Below, one piece after another: positions 1-5,416 of a stretch of 7,566 bases of DNA; position 1 is the stretch's first letter, and the number at the start of each line of letters is the position of its first letter. This stretch comes from Alphaproteobacteria bacterium (GTDB taxonomy: Bacteria > Pseudomonadota > Alphaproteobacteria > Rickettsiales > UBA8987), in assembly GCA_023269645.1 (NCBI GenBank), contig JAHFPR010000097.1, forward strand, positions 1 to 7,566. Direction: 5' to 3'. The notes under the pieces were generated by a model that was not told where the DNA came from, did no database searches, and saw nothing but the letters and a program-made list of their open reading frames with translations. The position numbers were made by a program, and so were the translations under genes.

Positions 1-784
1 CCCCCGTGCCAAAGCTCCGCACCAGGCTCTCCGAGAGCATATGCCAGCCATCCACCAGCACGAAGAAGATGATCTTGAACGGCAGCGAAATCAGCACCGG
101 CGGGAGCATCATCATCCCCATGCTCATCAGCGTGGCGGCCACCATCATATCAATGATGAGGAACGGGATGAACACCAGGAAGCCTATCTCGAACGCGCGG
201 CGGAGTTCGCTTATCATGAAGGCTGGAATCAGCGCGCGGTAGGGCAGGTCTTCGGGTTTTTCCACCGTTTTGGAGCCGGATAAATCCATGAACAGCGCGA
301 TGTCCTCCTTCCGCACCTGGCTGCGCATGAAGGCGTGGAAGGGCGCGGCGGATTTCTCCAGTGCCTCTTTTTCCGTGATTTTATCTGCCATCAGCGGCTC
401 GATGCCCTCATGATACGCGCGCTCGAACGTCGGCTGCATGATGAACGCCGTCAGGAACAGCGCGAGGCTCACCAACACAGTGTTCGGCGGGGTTTGCTGC
501 AGGCCGATCGCGCTCCGCAGCAGGGAAAACACGATGATGATGCGCGTGAACGAAGTCACCATCATCAGGATGCCGGGCGCGAGGCTGAGCACCGTCAGCA
601 ACGCCACCAGCCGAAGCACCTGCCCGGTCAGCTGTGTGCCGCCCGCTGCCGCGCCTGCACCGATCTTCGGTGTCATGTCGATATTTACGCTCTGCGCGAA
701 GGCGATGGCGGGGAACAACACAAGCAGGAGCGGCAAAAGCATCCGCGCCGCAGATGCACCCGAAACCTGAAACCTGCCCCCCAT
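1..784 (-). CDS. fliP: Flagellar biosynthetic protein FliP (3' end cut by window edge)
   Basis: FliP is a core membrane subunit of the flagellar type III export gate, working with FliQ, FliR, FlhA and FlhB. Translating the minus strand from the ATG at 784-782 gives 261 codons with no stop before the edge. The N-terminus has a signal peptide (hydrophobic residues about 15-30, AFA-QS cleavage site), as expected for FliP, one of the few export-gate proteins with a cleaved signal. Next come family blocks: LAPGILMMVTSFTRIIIVFS, LLRSAIGLQQTPPN, LVSLALFLTAFIMQPTFE, a hydrophilic segment around FMRSQVRKED, then LIPAFMISELRRAFEIGFLV and a C-terminal LVDGWHMLSESLVRSFG. The last visible residues match the usual FliP C-terminus, so only a few codons should be missing. 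The ATG overlaps the fliO stop by one base (TGATG), implying translational coupling. Identity is secure. Confidence 0.97.
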   Translation of the reverse strand, partial: MGGRFQVSGASAARMLLPLLLVLFPAIAFAQSVNIDMTPKIGAGAAAGGTQLTGQVLRLVALLTVLSLAPGILMMVTSFTRIIIVFSLLRSAIGLQQTPPNTVLVSLALFLTAFIMQPTFERAYHEGIEPLMADKITEKEALEKSAAPFHAFMRSQVRKEDIALFMDLSGSKTVEKPEDLPYRALIPAFMISELRRAFEIGFLVFIPFLIIDMMVAATLMSMGMMMLPPVLISLPFKIIFFVLVDGWHMLSESLVRSFGTG

Positions 785-1086
785 CACTCCACCTTCCATG
801 TCTTCGCCTCCACGGTAGGGTGGATGCCGGTTTCGATGACGGTTTCCTTATCCGGCGAAAGCAGGATGAGGTGCTCCACCCCATCGCGCCGGATGAGCAC
901 GAGCTTGCGCCGCCCGTCAATCATCGCCGCCTCCACCACACCCAGCCGTTTTTCGCCGCCGTCTTTGCGGATGCGCGCCATCATTTTTTCGCTGCCATAT
1001 TTCCGCAGCACGTGCGAGAAAAGCAGAATAAGTGCCAGCACAAACGCCAGCGACGCAAAGGCTTTGATGATGCTGGTTGCTTCCAT
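784..1086 (-). CDS. fliO: Flagellar biosynthetic protein FliO
   Basis: The product has 100 residues. FliO is a small membrane protein that helps assemble or stabilise the FliP complex of the flagellar export gate. The N-terminus has one membrane segment (about residues 8-25, SLAFVLALILLFSHVL), followed by a basic stretch and a cytoplasmic domain with the typical FliO block RLGVVEAAMIDGRRKLVLIR, then RDGVEHLILLSPDKETVIET. Length and order are normal for alphaproteobacterial FliO. The stop overlaps the fliP start. I see no good ribosome binding site before the ATG: the 5' side consists of an A-rich run and then a palindromic element (1094-1162), so either translation is weak or the element affects it. 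Confidence 0.9.
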   Translation of the reverse strand: MEATSIIKAFASLAFVLALILLFSHVLRKYGSEKMMARIRKDGGEKRLGVVEAAMIDGRRKLVLIRRDGVEHLILLSPDKETVIETGIHPTVEAKTWKVE

Positions 1087-1093
1087 GTTTTTT

Positions 1094-1162
1094 TAGGTGC
1101 AAGTGGTAAGTGTGCGTACACGGGGCTTTTTTTACTTGCCGCCTGCACTTGTCACCTGCACT
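1094..1162. repeat. Inverted-repeat element C (GGTGCAAG-type) upstream of fliO
   Basis: The left arm on the plus strand starts AGGTGCAAGTGGTAAGTG. The right arm, read on the minus strand, starts right after a TAG stop with TGCAGGTGACAAGTGCAGG. The arms are imperfect inverted copies built of short GTGCAAG / GTGACAAG units, around a centre with a run of T. The style resembles elements A (2557) and B (2926), but the base sequence differs, so common origin is uncertain. It fills the gap between the 108-residue ORF and fliO. Confidence 0.6.
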
Positions 1163-1487
1163 ACTCCTCCCCTTTATACCCCGATTGGCGGTAAGCAGTC
1201 TGCGCTTTCTGTCCCTGATTGAGGGCACTTATTTCCGCACGCAGATCGTCCCGCTTCCGCGCAAGCAGCACTTCCAGTGCCTGCAGCCCTTCCAGCATCA
1301 CTTTCAGCGGCTCCTGATACGCGCTCGCCTCCGCCCTGGGAAGCCGCTGCAATATGCCGCAGAATTCGTACACGATTTTCTCCATCGGATCCACGCTTAC
1401 CGCGCGCCCGGCGTTAAAATCCTTCTGGCAGCGGGAAAGTGCCCCGCCCGCCTCGCGCAATAGTGCCTGTGCCCGTTCGTGTGACAT
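1161..1487 (-). CDS. Small helical protein in flagellar cluster, possibly a FlgN/FliT-like export chaperone
   Basis: The product has 108 residues and I do not recognise a named family with certainty. It is hydrophilic and predicted almost wholly alpha-helical: a first helix (HERAQALLREAGGALSRCQK), a middle segment with VDPMEKIVYEFCGILQRL, then a long helix with heptad-like leucines (LKVMLEGLQALEVLLARKRD, then LRAEISAL) ending in an AYR-containing tail. There is no signal peptide or membrane segment. The small size, coiled-coil character, ending and location between an FlhB-domain gene and fliO suggest a cytoplasmic flagellar chaperone or export regulator of the FlgN/FliT type, but that rests on context and shape. 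The ATG at 1487 has only a weak AAGAAAG before it. A three-hairpin element lies directly upstream and another palindrome directly after its TAG stop. Confidence 0.6.
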   Translation of the reverse strand: MSHERAQALLREAGGALSRCQKDFNAGRAVSVDPMEKIVYEFCGILQRLPRAEASAYQEPLKVMLEGLQALEVLLARKRDDLRAEISALNQGQKAQTAYRQSGYKGEE

Positions 1488-1507
1488 TGTCTTTCTTTAT
1501 GTTTGCT

Positions 1508-1607
1508 CCCTTCAAAGCCTTCTGGCTTTGAAGATGAGCCTAAGGGCTTCGCCCACTAAAGCTACGCGGCTTACTAGCCGCGTTCCTTGTCCACTGAACT
1601 CCGAACT
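1508..1607. repeat. Three-hairpin element D between two flagellar ORFs
   Basis: Three tandem hairpins fill the intergenic gap. Positions 1511-1532: TTCAAAGCC, loop TTCT, GGCTTTGAA (perfect 9-bp stem). Positions 1544-1554: GGGC, TTC, GCCC. Positions 1564-1583: ACGCGGC, six-base loop, GCCGCGT (perfect 7-bp stem). On the minus strand, the direction of transcription, the element starts just after the TAG stop of the FlhB-domain gene and ends about 20 bases before the next start codon. It could be a mobile repeat, a structured RNA or an intercistronic processing signal; the sequence alone does not decide. Confidence 0.65.
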
Positions 1608-1895
1608 CTAACCGCTACCAGCATTTCGCTTATACAGGTAAGAGAGAATCTCCGCTACCGCCGTGTAAGCCTCCAAGGGTATAAAGGTTTCCAGATCAAG
1701 TACAGATAAAATTTCGACGAGTTCGGCATCTTTATGGATGTGGATGCCGTGCTCCTCGGCGATTTTTATGATCTGCGCCGCCATCGTGCCCTCGCCCTTC
1801 GCCACGATTTTCGGCGCGGGATCGCTGCGCATCTCATAGGAAAGCGCAACAGCCTTCTGGAGCTTCTCTTTATCCCTGTCGTGATTCTTTGCCAC
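1608..1895 (-). CDS. Free-standing FlhB C-terminal-domain protein (EscU/YscU/FlhB switch family)
   Basis: The product has 95 residues and corresponds to the cytoplasmic C-terminal domain of FlhB, the export-gate subunit that switches substrate class. It lacks FlhB's membrane part. Matching stretches are AVALSYE, APKIVAKGEGTMAAQIIKIA, then the EHGI and ELVEIL blocks, and IPLEAYTAVAEILSYLYK near the end. The NPTH autocleavage motif that should precede AVAL is absent (KLQKAVAL is there instead), so it starts where the post-cleavage fragment would. Such FlhB homologues are known in several bacteria and can partly replace the native fragment. The start is GTG at 1895-1893, supported by AGAGGAAG (1908-1901, minus strand) five bases upstream. 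It is the first gene of the minus-strand run in this window and diverges from UPF0262. Confidence 0.85.
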   Translation of the reverse strand: MAKNHDRDKEKLQKAVALSYEMRSDPAPKIVAKGEGTMAAQIIKIAEEHGIHIHKDAELVEILSVLDLETFIPLEAYTAVAEILSYLYKRNAGSG

Positions 1896-2043
1896 CGATG
1901 CTTCCTCTGCTTCAGAACCTGTTTAGAATCTCAGACAGAGTTATCACTTTCCCCTTCCTACTCCAAGGTAAAACTGTTATCATGGTGCAATGCAGCATCG
2001 TGAAACACAGAGCGATTCCATTATACCACTGGCCATCACGCCG
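1896..2043. other. Divergent intergenic region between flagellar run and UPF0262 gene
   Basis: This gap must carry the promoters for the leftward flagellar genes and probably the rightward UPF0262-infA-maf group. I cannot assign -35/-10 boxes with confidence. Visible items are the minus-strand ribosome binding site AGAGGAAG (1908-1901) for the FlhB-domain gene, and the heptamer GTTATCA twice in direct orientation (1940-1946 and 1976-1982, 36 bases apart). If UPF0262 starts at 1990 rather than 2044, the gap is correspondingly shorter. Confidence 0.4.
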
Positions 2044-2559
2044 ATGGATAGCCGGAGCGAGCGCATTCTGGAGATATTCCTGGATCAGTCGGTCGCAACC
2101 ACGCGCACGGCAGAGGTGGAGCATGAGTATGCCACCGCCGTGGCGGATTTGCTGCAGGAAAATTATTTCCACCTGTGCAAAAGCCCCGGCGGAACCCCGG
2201 TCGCGCGTGGCCCCTATCACCTGCATCTGAGCATTCAGGACAATCGGCTGGTGATGGATATACGCCGCCTCGCGCCGGACGAATTGGGTCGGCTGGTTGA
2301 GAAAATCCGCGAGCGGGTGACCGTCCCCGTTTCGCCGTTCCGGGGCACAGTGAAGGATTATTTCTTCATCTGCGGCAGTTATTACAAGGAAATCCACGAT
2401 GCCCGCCCCAGCCGTCTGGAAACTCTGGATATGGCGCGCCGCTCCATCCATAACGACGGCGCGGAGCTGCTCCAGCGTCTGATCCGCCCGGACATTGAGA
2501 TTGATTTCGCCACCGCCCGCCGCCTGTTCACGCTGCTGTGTGTGCTGCATATAAGGTAG
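2044..2559 (+). CDS. UPF0262 family protein
   Basis: The family has no established function and is essentially alphaproteobacterial. Matching blocks in order are RILEIFLDQS at the start, AEVEHEYATAVADLLQEN, GPYHLHLSIQDNRLVMDIRR, then a region with SPFRGTVKDYFFICGSYYKE, RLETLDMARRSIHNDGAELL, and the C-terminal DFATARRLFTLLCVLHIR. I place the start at 2044 because the family usually begins a few residues before the R-I/L-x-x-I-x-L-D block. The frame stays open to an ATG at 1990 (18 more residues), and neither start has a convincing ribosome binding site, so the start is uncertain. In other alphaproteobacteria this gene sits by hisD, a small phosphatase gene, infA and maf; here infA and maf follow, without the phosphatase. 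It is probably a soluble protein: no signal peptide or membrane segment is visible. Confidence 0.92.
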   Translation: MDSRSERILEIFLDQSVATTRTAEVEHEYATAVADLLQENYFHLCKSPGGTPVARGPYHLHLSIQDNRLVMDIRRLAPDELGRLVEKIRERVTVPVSPFRGTVKDYFFICGSYYKEIHDARPSRLETLDMARRSIHNDGAELLQRLIRPDIEIDFATARRLFTLLCVLHIR

Positions 2560-2637
2560 GGTGTAAGGGTTCAAGGGTATAAGGATGTAAGGAATTTTCA
2601 CTTGCACCCTTAAATCCTTACACCCTTACACCCTTTG
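2557..2637. repeat. Inverted-repeat element A (GGGTGTAAGG units) before infA
   Basis: The left arm starts inside the UPF0262 TAG stop: TAGGGTGTAAGGGTTCAAGG and on to 2592. The right arm (about 2600-2636) read in reverse complement starts AAAGGGTGTAAGGGTGTAAG. The arms are imperfect inverted copies about 35 bases long and are themselves made of degenerate AAGG-containing units. A T-rich stretch follows (2632-2650), so the transcript could fold into a long hairpin and work as a terminator. It is close kin to element B after infA. Confidence 0.75.
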
Positions 2638-2648
2638 CATTTTTCTTC

Positions 2649-2676
2649 TTGAAAAACCCCCAGAATACGCTACAAC
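2649..2676 (+). promoter_or_regulatory. Possible sigma-70-type promoter for infA
   Basis: TTGAAA (2649-2654) and TACAAC (2671-2676) are separated by 16 bases and end 28 bases before the infA start. The -35 box matches five of six consensus bases; the -10 box is weak. It lies just right of element A, so infA could be transcribed independently of UPF0262. Confidence 0.35.
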
Positions 2677-2704
2677 CCACGGATTAGAACTGTGGCAAGG
2701 ATGT

Positions 2705-2926
2705 ATGGCGAAAGAAGAATTACTGGAATTTGAAGGCGTGGTGAAGGAGATTCTCCCGAACGCGATGTTCCGCGTTGTGCTTGATGTCAACGGGCACGAG
2801 ATCATCGCACACACCTCCGGACGGATGCGCAAGCACCGCATCCGCATCCTGCTGGGTGATAAGGTCACAGTGGAAATGACCCCCTACGATCTCACGAAGG
2901 GGCGGGTTACTCACAGACATAAATAG
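2705..2926 (+). CDS. infA: Translation initiation factor IF-1
   Basis: The product has 73 residues, the normal IF-1 size. IF-1 is an S1/OB-fold protein that binds the A site of the 30S subunit with IF-2 and IF-3 during initiation. The sequence is nearly canonical: MAKEELLEFEGVVKEILPNA, then MFRVVLDVNGHEIIAHTSGR, then MRKHRIRILLGDKVTVEMTP, ending YDLTKGRVTHRHK. The ATG at 2705 is preceded by AAGGA (2697-2701) with a short three-base spacer. An out-of-frame ATG at 2701 is not used. Palindromic elements of one family flank the gene on both sides, the second starting at its TAG stop. Confidence 0.98.
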   Translation: MAKEELLEFEGVVKEILPNAMFRVVLDVNGHEIIAHTSGRMRKHRIRILLGDKVTVEMTPYDLTKGRVTHRHK

Positions 2927-3005
2927 GGGTGTAAGGATTTAAGGGTGTATGGGGCAGCGATGGTTTTCCCTTACACCCTTAAACCCTTACCGCCTTATAC
3001 CCTTT
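2924..3005. repeat. Inverted-repeat element B between infA and maf
   Basis: The left arm begins in the infA TAG stop with TAGGGGTGTAAGGATTTAAG and continues to about 2953. The right arm (about 2968-3005) reads in reverse complement AAAGGGTATAAGGCGGTAAG and on. Arms match as inverted copies if an eight-base gap is allowed on the left. The unit structure is the same as element A. The element ends exactly at the ATG of maf (3006), leaving no room for a native ribosome binding site. It also holds AAGGG, TGT, ATG (2941-2951), a possible start in frame with maf. Confidence 0.75.
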
Positions 3006-3572
3006 ATGCTCATCCTCGCCTCTGCCTCCCCTGCCCGGCTGGAACTGCTGCGCTCCATCGGCCTTGCGCCGGATAAGGTGCTACCCGCCGATGTAGATGA
3101 AACCCCGCTCAAAGCCGAAAAACCGGAACAGTATGTTCTGCGCGTGGCGCGGATGAAAGCCGAGGCGGTGGCTGAGCTGCATCCAGAAAATTTCATCCTT
3201 GCCGCCGATACCGCCGCCAGCCTCGGCCTCACCATCATCGGCAAAGCGGAGGACGCGCGCCACGCACGCGAAATTATCCAGCGTTTTTCCGGCCGCAGGC
3301 ATCGGGTGCATACGGGCATCTGCGTGATCGCCCCGAACGGCGTTACCCGCACCCGGCGCGTCACCACCGTCGTGAAATTCGCCACCATCGCCGAACCGGA
3401 ACTGGAAGCCTACATCACAAGCGGTGAGTGGCGCGGTAAAGCAGGGGCGTTCGGCATCCAAGGGCGCGGCGGCGGGTTCATCGAGTGGATCAATGGCTCG
3501 TTCTCGAACGTCATCGGCCTGCCGCTGGTGGAAACGCGGAACCTGCTCAAAGGCATGGGCTATAAAGGATAA
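3006..3572 (+). CDS. maf: Maf family nucleotide pyrophosphatase
   Basis: The product has 188 residues. Maf proteins hydrolyse nucleoside triphosphates to monophosphates, acting on canonical or modified nucleotides, and are linked to housecleaning and septum control. Signature blocks are MLILASASPARLELLRSIGL at the start, DVDETP (about residue 30), the AADT block with the catalytic-type Asp at about residue 68, SGRRHRVHTGICV, and GEWRGKAGAFGIQGRGG with the conserved K-G-x-G-I-Q-G pattern. I chose the ATG at 3006 because the family starts right before the SASPAR loop. Repeat B ends at that codon, so the real start could be the in-frame ATG at 2949 inside the repeat, which has AAGGG before it and would add 19 residues. 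The gene follows infA, as in other alphaproteobacteria. Its end overlaps a convergent gene by 13 bases. Confidence 0.95.
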   Translation: MLILASASPARLELLRSIGLAPDKVLPADVDETPLKAEKPEQYVLRVARMKAEAVAELHPENFILAADTAASLGLTIIGKAEDARHAREIIQRFSGRRHRVHTGICVIAPNGVTRTRRVTTVVKFATIAEPELEAYITSGEWRGKAGAFGIQGRGGGFIEWINGSFSNVIGLPLVETRNLLKGMGYKG

Positions 3573-3847
3573 TGCTGGAACACCAGCCACACTATTCCCG
3601 CCACCTGCACCGCTGCAATCATCCCTAACCGCACCGAAAACGATGTTTTCCGCGTTTTATGGCGCAGCCATTTCCGCGCGCCCCACGCCGCTGGAGTTCC
3701 GCCGAGCAGGGCAAGCAGAAGCAGGCTCGCCTCCGGCACGCGCCAGCGTTTCCGGATGCTCGCGCGCTTGTCGCCGTAGAACGCCAGAAACGTCAGCGCG
3801 TTGATGGCAAGCAGGTAAAGCGCGAGCATGGCGGGCGATGGGTGCAT
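3560..3847 (-). CDS. DUF1294 family small membrane protein
   Basis: The product has 95 residues. The DUF1294 family consists of short integral membrane proteins of unknown function. Diagnostic features are an N-terminal membrane segment (LALYLLAINALTFLAFYGDK), a basic loop RASIRKRWRVPEASLL, a second membrane segment with LLALLGGTPAAW, the RHKTRKTSF motif typical of the family, and a last hydrophobic helix near the C-terminus (MIAAVQVAGIVWLVF). The ATG at 3847 has only a weak upstream AAGATG. The gene is convergent with maf and overlaps its last 13 bases; it diverges from lysC. Role unknown. Confidence 0.88.
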   Translation of the reverse strand: MHPSPAMLALYLLAINALTFLAFYGDKRASIRKRWRVPEASLLLLALLGGTPAAWGARKWLRHKTRKTSFSVRLGMIAAVQVAGIVWLVFQHYPL

Positions 3848-3889
3848 GGCATCATCTTATCATGATTTCCCAGGCACTGTTACAGCCGC

Positions 3890-3916
3890 TTGACCCTTCC
3901 CCTGTTTTCTTATAGA
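3890..3916 (+). promoter_or_regulatory. lysC: Possible promoter for lysC
   Basis: TTGACC (3890-3895) and TATAGA (3911-3916) are separated by 15 bases, slightly short for sigma-70 promoters. A TATAG-type -10 box also occurs before the tRNA gene in this window. Transcription from here would carry the whole of element E (3933-4037) in the lysC leader. Confidence 0.45.
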
Positions 3917-3932
3917 AACGCGCAGCTTAACC

Positions 3933-4037
3933 GTCATGCCCTGAATTTGCATAGCAAATTCTAGGGGCATCCATTGCTCCGCTTGTATGTGCGTTAGATG
4001 GATCGCCCTAGAATCGCTGCGCGATTCAGGCGATGAC
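3933..4037. repeat. Nested palindromic element E (GTCAT...ATCCA inverted pair) in lysC leader
   Basis: Two inverted arms of about 40 bases each. The left arm opens with GTCAT (3933), has an inner hairpin GAATTTGC-ATA-GCAAATTC (3943-3961), and closes with ATCCA (3969-3973). The right arm is its reverse complement: TGGAT (3999-4003), inner hairpin GAATCGC-TGC-GCGATTC (4011-4027), then ATGAC (4033-4037). The outer bases of the arms agree while the inner stems differ with compensating changes, which points to selection for structure. The final ATGAC supplies an ATG in frame with lysC. Confidence 0.85.
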
Positions 4038-4056
4038 GATGGAAACGATAAAAAAT

Positions 4057-5283
4057 ATGGCACTCATCGTACAAAAATTCGGCGGCACTTCCGTAGCGAA
4101 CATCGAATGCATCCGCAATGTGGCGAAGCGCGTGGCCGCCGAACGCGCTGCGGGGAACAAGGTTGCCGTGGTGCTTTCCGCGATGGCGGGGGTCACCAAC
4201 CAGCTTGATGCCTGGGCGCGCGAGGTTTCCACGCTCAGCCACCCGGAAGACATGGCGGAATATGATGCGGTGGTTTCCACCGGCGAACAGGTGACGATCG
4301 GCCTGCTGGCACTGACACTGCGTTCGATGGGCATCCCCGCGCGCTCCTGGCTTTCCTGGCAACTCCCCATCCGCACAGACGATATGCACATGAAAGCGCG
4401 CGTTTCCTCCATCGAAACGAAGGAGCTTCTCGTTTCACTGGAGAAGGGCGAAGTGGCGATCGTGCCGGGCTTCCAGGGCATTACGGAAAGCGGGCGCGTC
4501 ACCACGCTGGGGCGCGGCGGATCGGATACCTCCGCCGTGGCGTTGGCGGCGGCATTGAAGGCTGATCTCTGCGACATCTACACGGATGTGGATGGGGTAT
4601 ACACCTCCGATCCGCGCATCGTGAAGAAGGCACGCAAGCTCAATAAAATCGGCTACGAGGAAATGCTGGAGATGGCTTCCCTCGGCGCGAAGGTGCTGCA
4701 TACGCGCTCGGTGGAAATGGCGATGAAGCATAACGTGCGGGTGCAGGTGCGCTCGACATTTTCGGATAACACGGGTACATTTCTGGTAGGAGAAGAGGAA
4801 ATCATGGAACGCAGGCTCATCACGGGAATCACCTACAGCCGCAGCGACGCGCAGGTTTCGCTCATCAAGGTGGAAAATAAGCCGGGCATCGCGGCAAAGA
4901 TTTTTGGCCCCCTCGCGGAGGCGGAAATCAACGTGGATATGATCGTGCAATCCATCAGCCCGGATGGCAAAGTGGCCGACATCACCTTCACCGTGGCGAA
5001 AACCGACCTCGATAAAACGCTGGAGGCACTGAAAATTTCCGGCCTGAAGTACGAAAAACTGTTCACCGCCTCCAACATCGCCAAGGTTTCGGTGATCGGC
5101 GTGGGGATGCGCAGCCACGCGGGGCTGGCACAAAAAATGTTCGCCACGCTGGCCGATAAAGGCATCAACATCCACGCCATCTCCACCTCCGAAATCAAGA
5201 TCAGCGTGCTGATTGACGAGGAATATCTGGAGCTTGCCCTCCGCGCGCTGCATACCGCGTATGGATTGGACGCGGGGAAATAG
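4057..5283 (+). CDS. lysC: Aspartate kinase (aspartokinase)
   Basis: The product has 408 residues, the standard length for monofunctional aspartokinases. It phosphorylates L-aspartate with ATP, the first step towards lysine, threonine, methionine and diaminopimelate. The kinase domain starts MALIVQKFGGTSVANIECIR (K-F-G-G-T-S nucleotide loop) and includes STGEQVTI (about residues 73-80) and GRGGSDTSA (about 151-160) with the following DLCDIYTDVDGVYTSDPRI. Two ACT regulatory domains follow: VSLIKVENKPGIAAKIFGPL (from about residue 268), and VSVIGVGMRSHAGLAQKMFA with STSEIKISVLIDEEYLELAL towards the end; they normally bind lysine and/or threonine. I prefer the ATG at 4057 because the family begins MALIVQKFGG. 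The frame also has an ATG at 4033, but that lies at the tip of repeat E. A strong internal initiation site occurs at 4804. Confidence 0.98.
   Translation: MALIVQKFGGTSVANIECIRNVAKRVAAERAAGNKVAVVLSAMAGVTNQLDAWAREVSTLSHPEDMAEYDAVVSTGEQVTIGLLALTLRSMGIPARSWLSWQLPIRTDDMHMKARVSSIETKELLVSLEKGEVAIVPGFQGITESGRVTTLGRGGSDTSAVALAAALKADLCDIYTDVDGVYTSDPRIVKKARKLNKIGYEEMLEMASLGAKVLHTRSVEMAMKHNVRVQVRSTFSDNTGTFLVGEEEIMERRLITGITYSRSDAQVSLIKVENKPGIAAKIFGPLAEAEINVDMIVQSISPDGKVADITFTVAKTDLDKTLEALKISGLKYEKLFTASNIAKVSVIGVGMRSHAGLAQKMFATLADKGINIHAISTSEIKISVLIDEEYLELALRALHTAYGLDAGK
4788..4806 (+). promoter_or_regulatory. lysC: Internal ribosome binding site and start for an aspartokinase beta subunit
   Basis: AGGAGA (4788-4793) and AGAGGA (4793-4798) lie just before an in-frame ATG at 4804, residue 250 of LysC. 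This is the best ribosome binding site in the gene. Translation here would give a 159-residue protein containing only the two ACT domains. Alpha2-beta2 aspartokinases with the beta subunit made from an internal in-frame start near residue 250 are established in Bacillus subtilis and Corynebacterium glutamicum; use of this one is inferred. Confidence 0.7.
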
Positions 5284-5291
5284 AGTTCTCT

Positions 5292-5396
5292 GTCATTCCA
5301 GCGAAGGCTGGAATCCAGCGCGGCGCGTCCGCGACGCAAAAAACCTTTCCGCCGCAGACGCGGCTTTGGCTGGATTCCCGCTTTCGCGGGAATGAC
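5292..5396. repeat. Nested palindromic element F (GTCAT...ATCCA inverted pair) after lysC
   Basis: The left arm is GTCAT (5292-5296), hairpin TCCAGCGAAGGCTGGA, ATCCA (5313-5317). The right arm is TGGAT (5371-5375), hairpin TCCCGCTTTCGCGGGA, ATGAC (5392-5396). The two hairpin cores differ (CCAGC/GCTGG against CCCGC/GCGGG) but both pair perfectly. About 50 bases lie between the arms. The element begins nine bases after the lysC TAG stop and could end the lysC transcript. Sequences of the type ATTCCCGC-hairpin are common dispersed repeats in Proteobacteria. Confidence 0.85.
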
Positions 5397-5416
5397 AAGG
5401 ACAACAAGGACACACT

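Noticed and set aside
335..1096. 253-codon plus-strand frame across fliP and fliO
   Set aside because: It is antisense to two confident flagellar genes, and its product is an Arg/His/Gln-rich shadow.
1912..2607. 231-codon minus-strand frame over UPF0262
   Set aside because: It is antisense to a conserved UPF0262 gene and begins within repeat A.
4435..5253. 272-codon open frame antisense to lysC
   Set aside because: It lies wholly within a clear aspartokinase gene; the product is rich in His, Arg and Gly with no known domain, as expected from the complement of a GC-rich gene.
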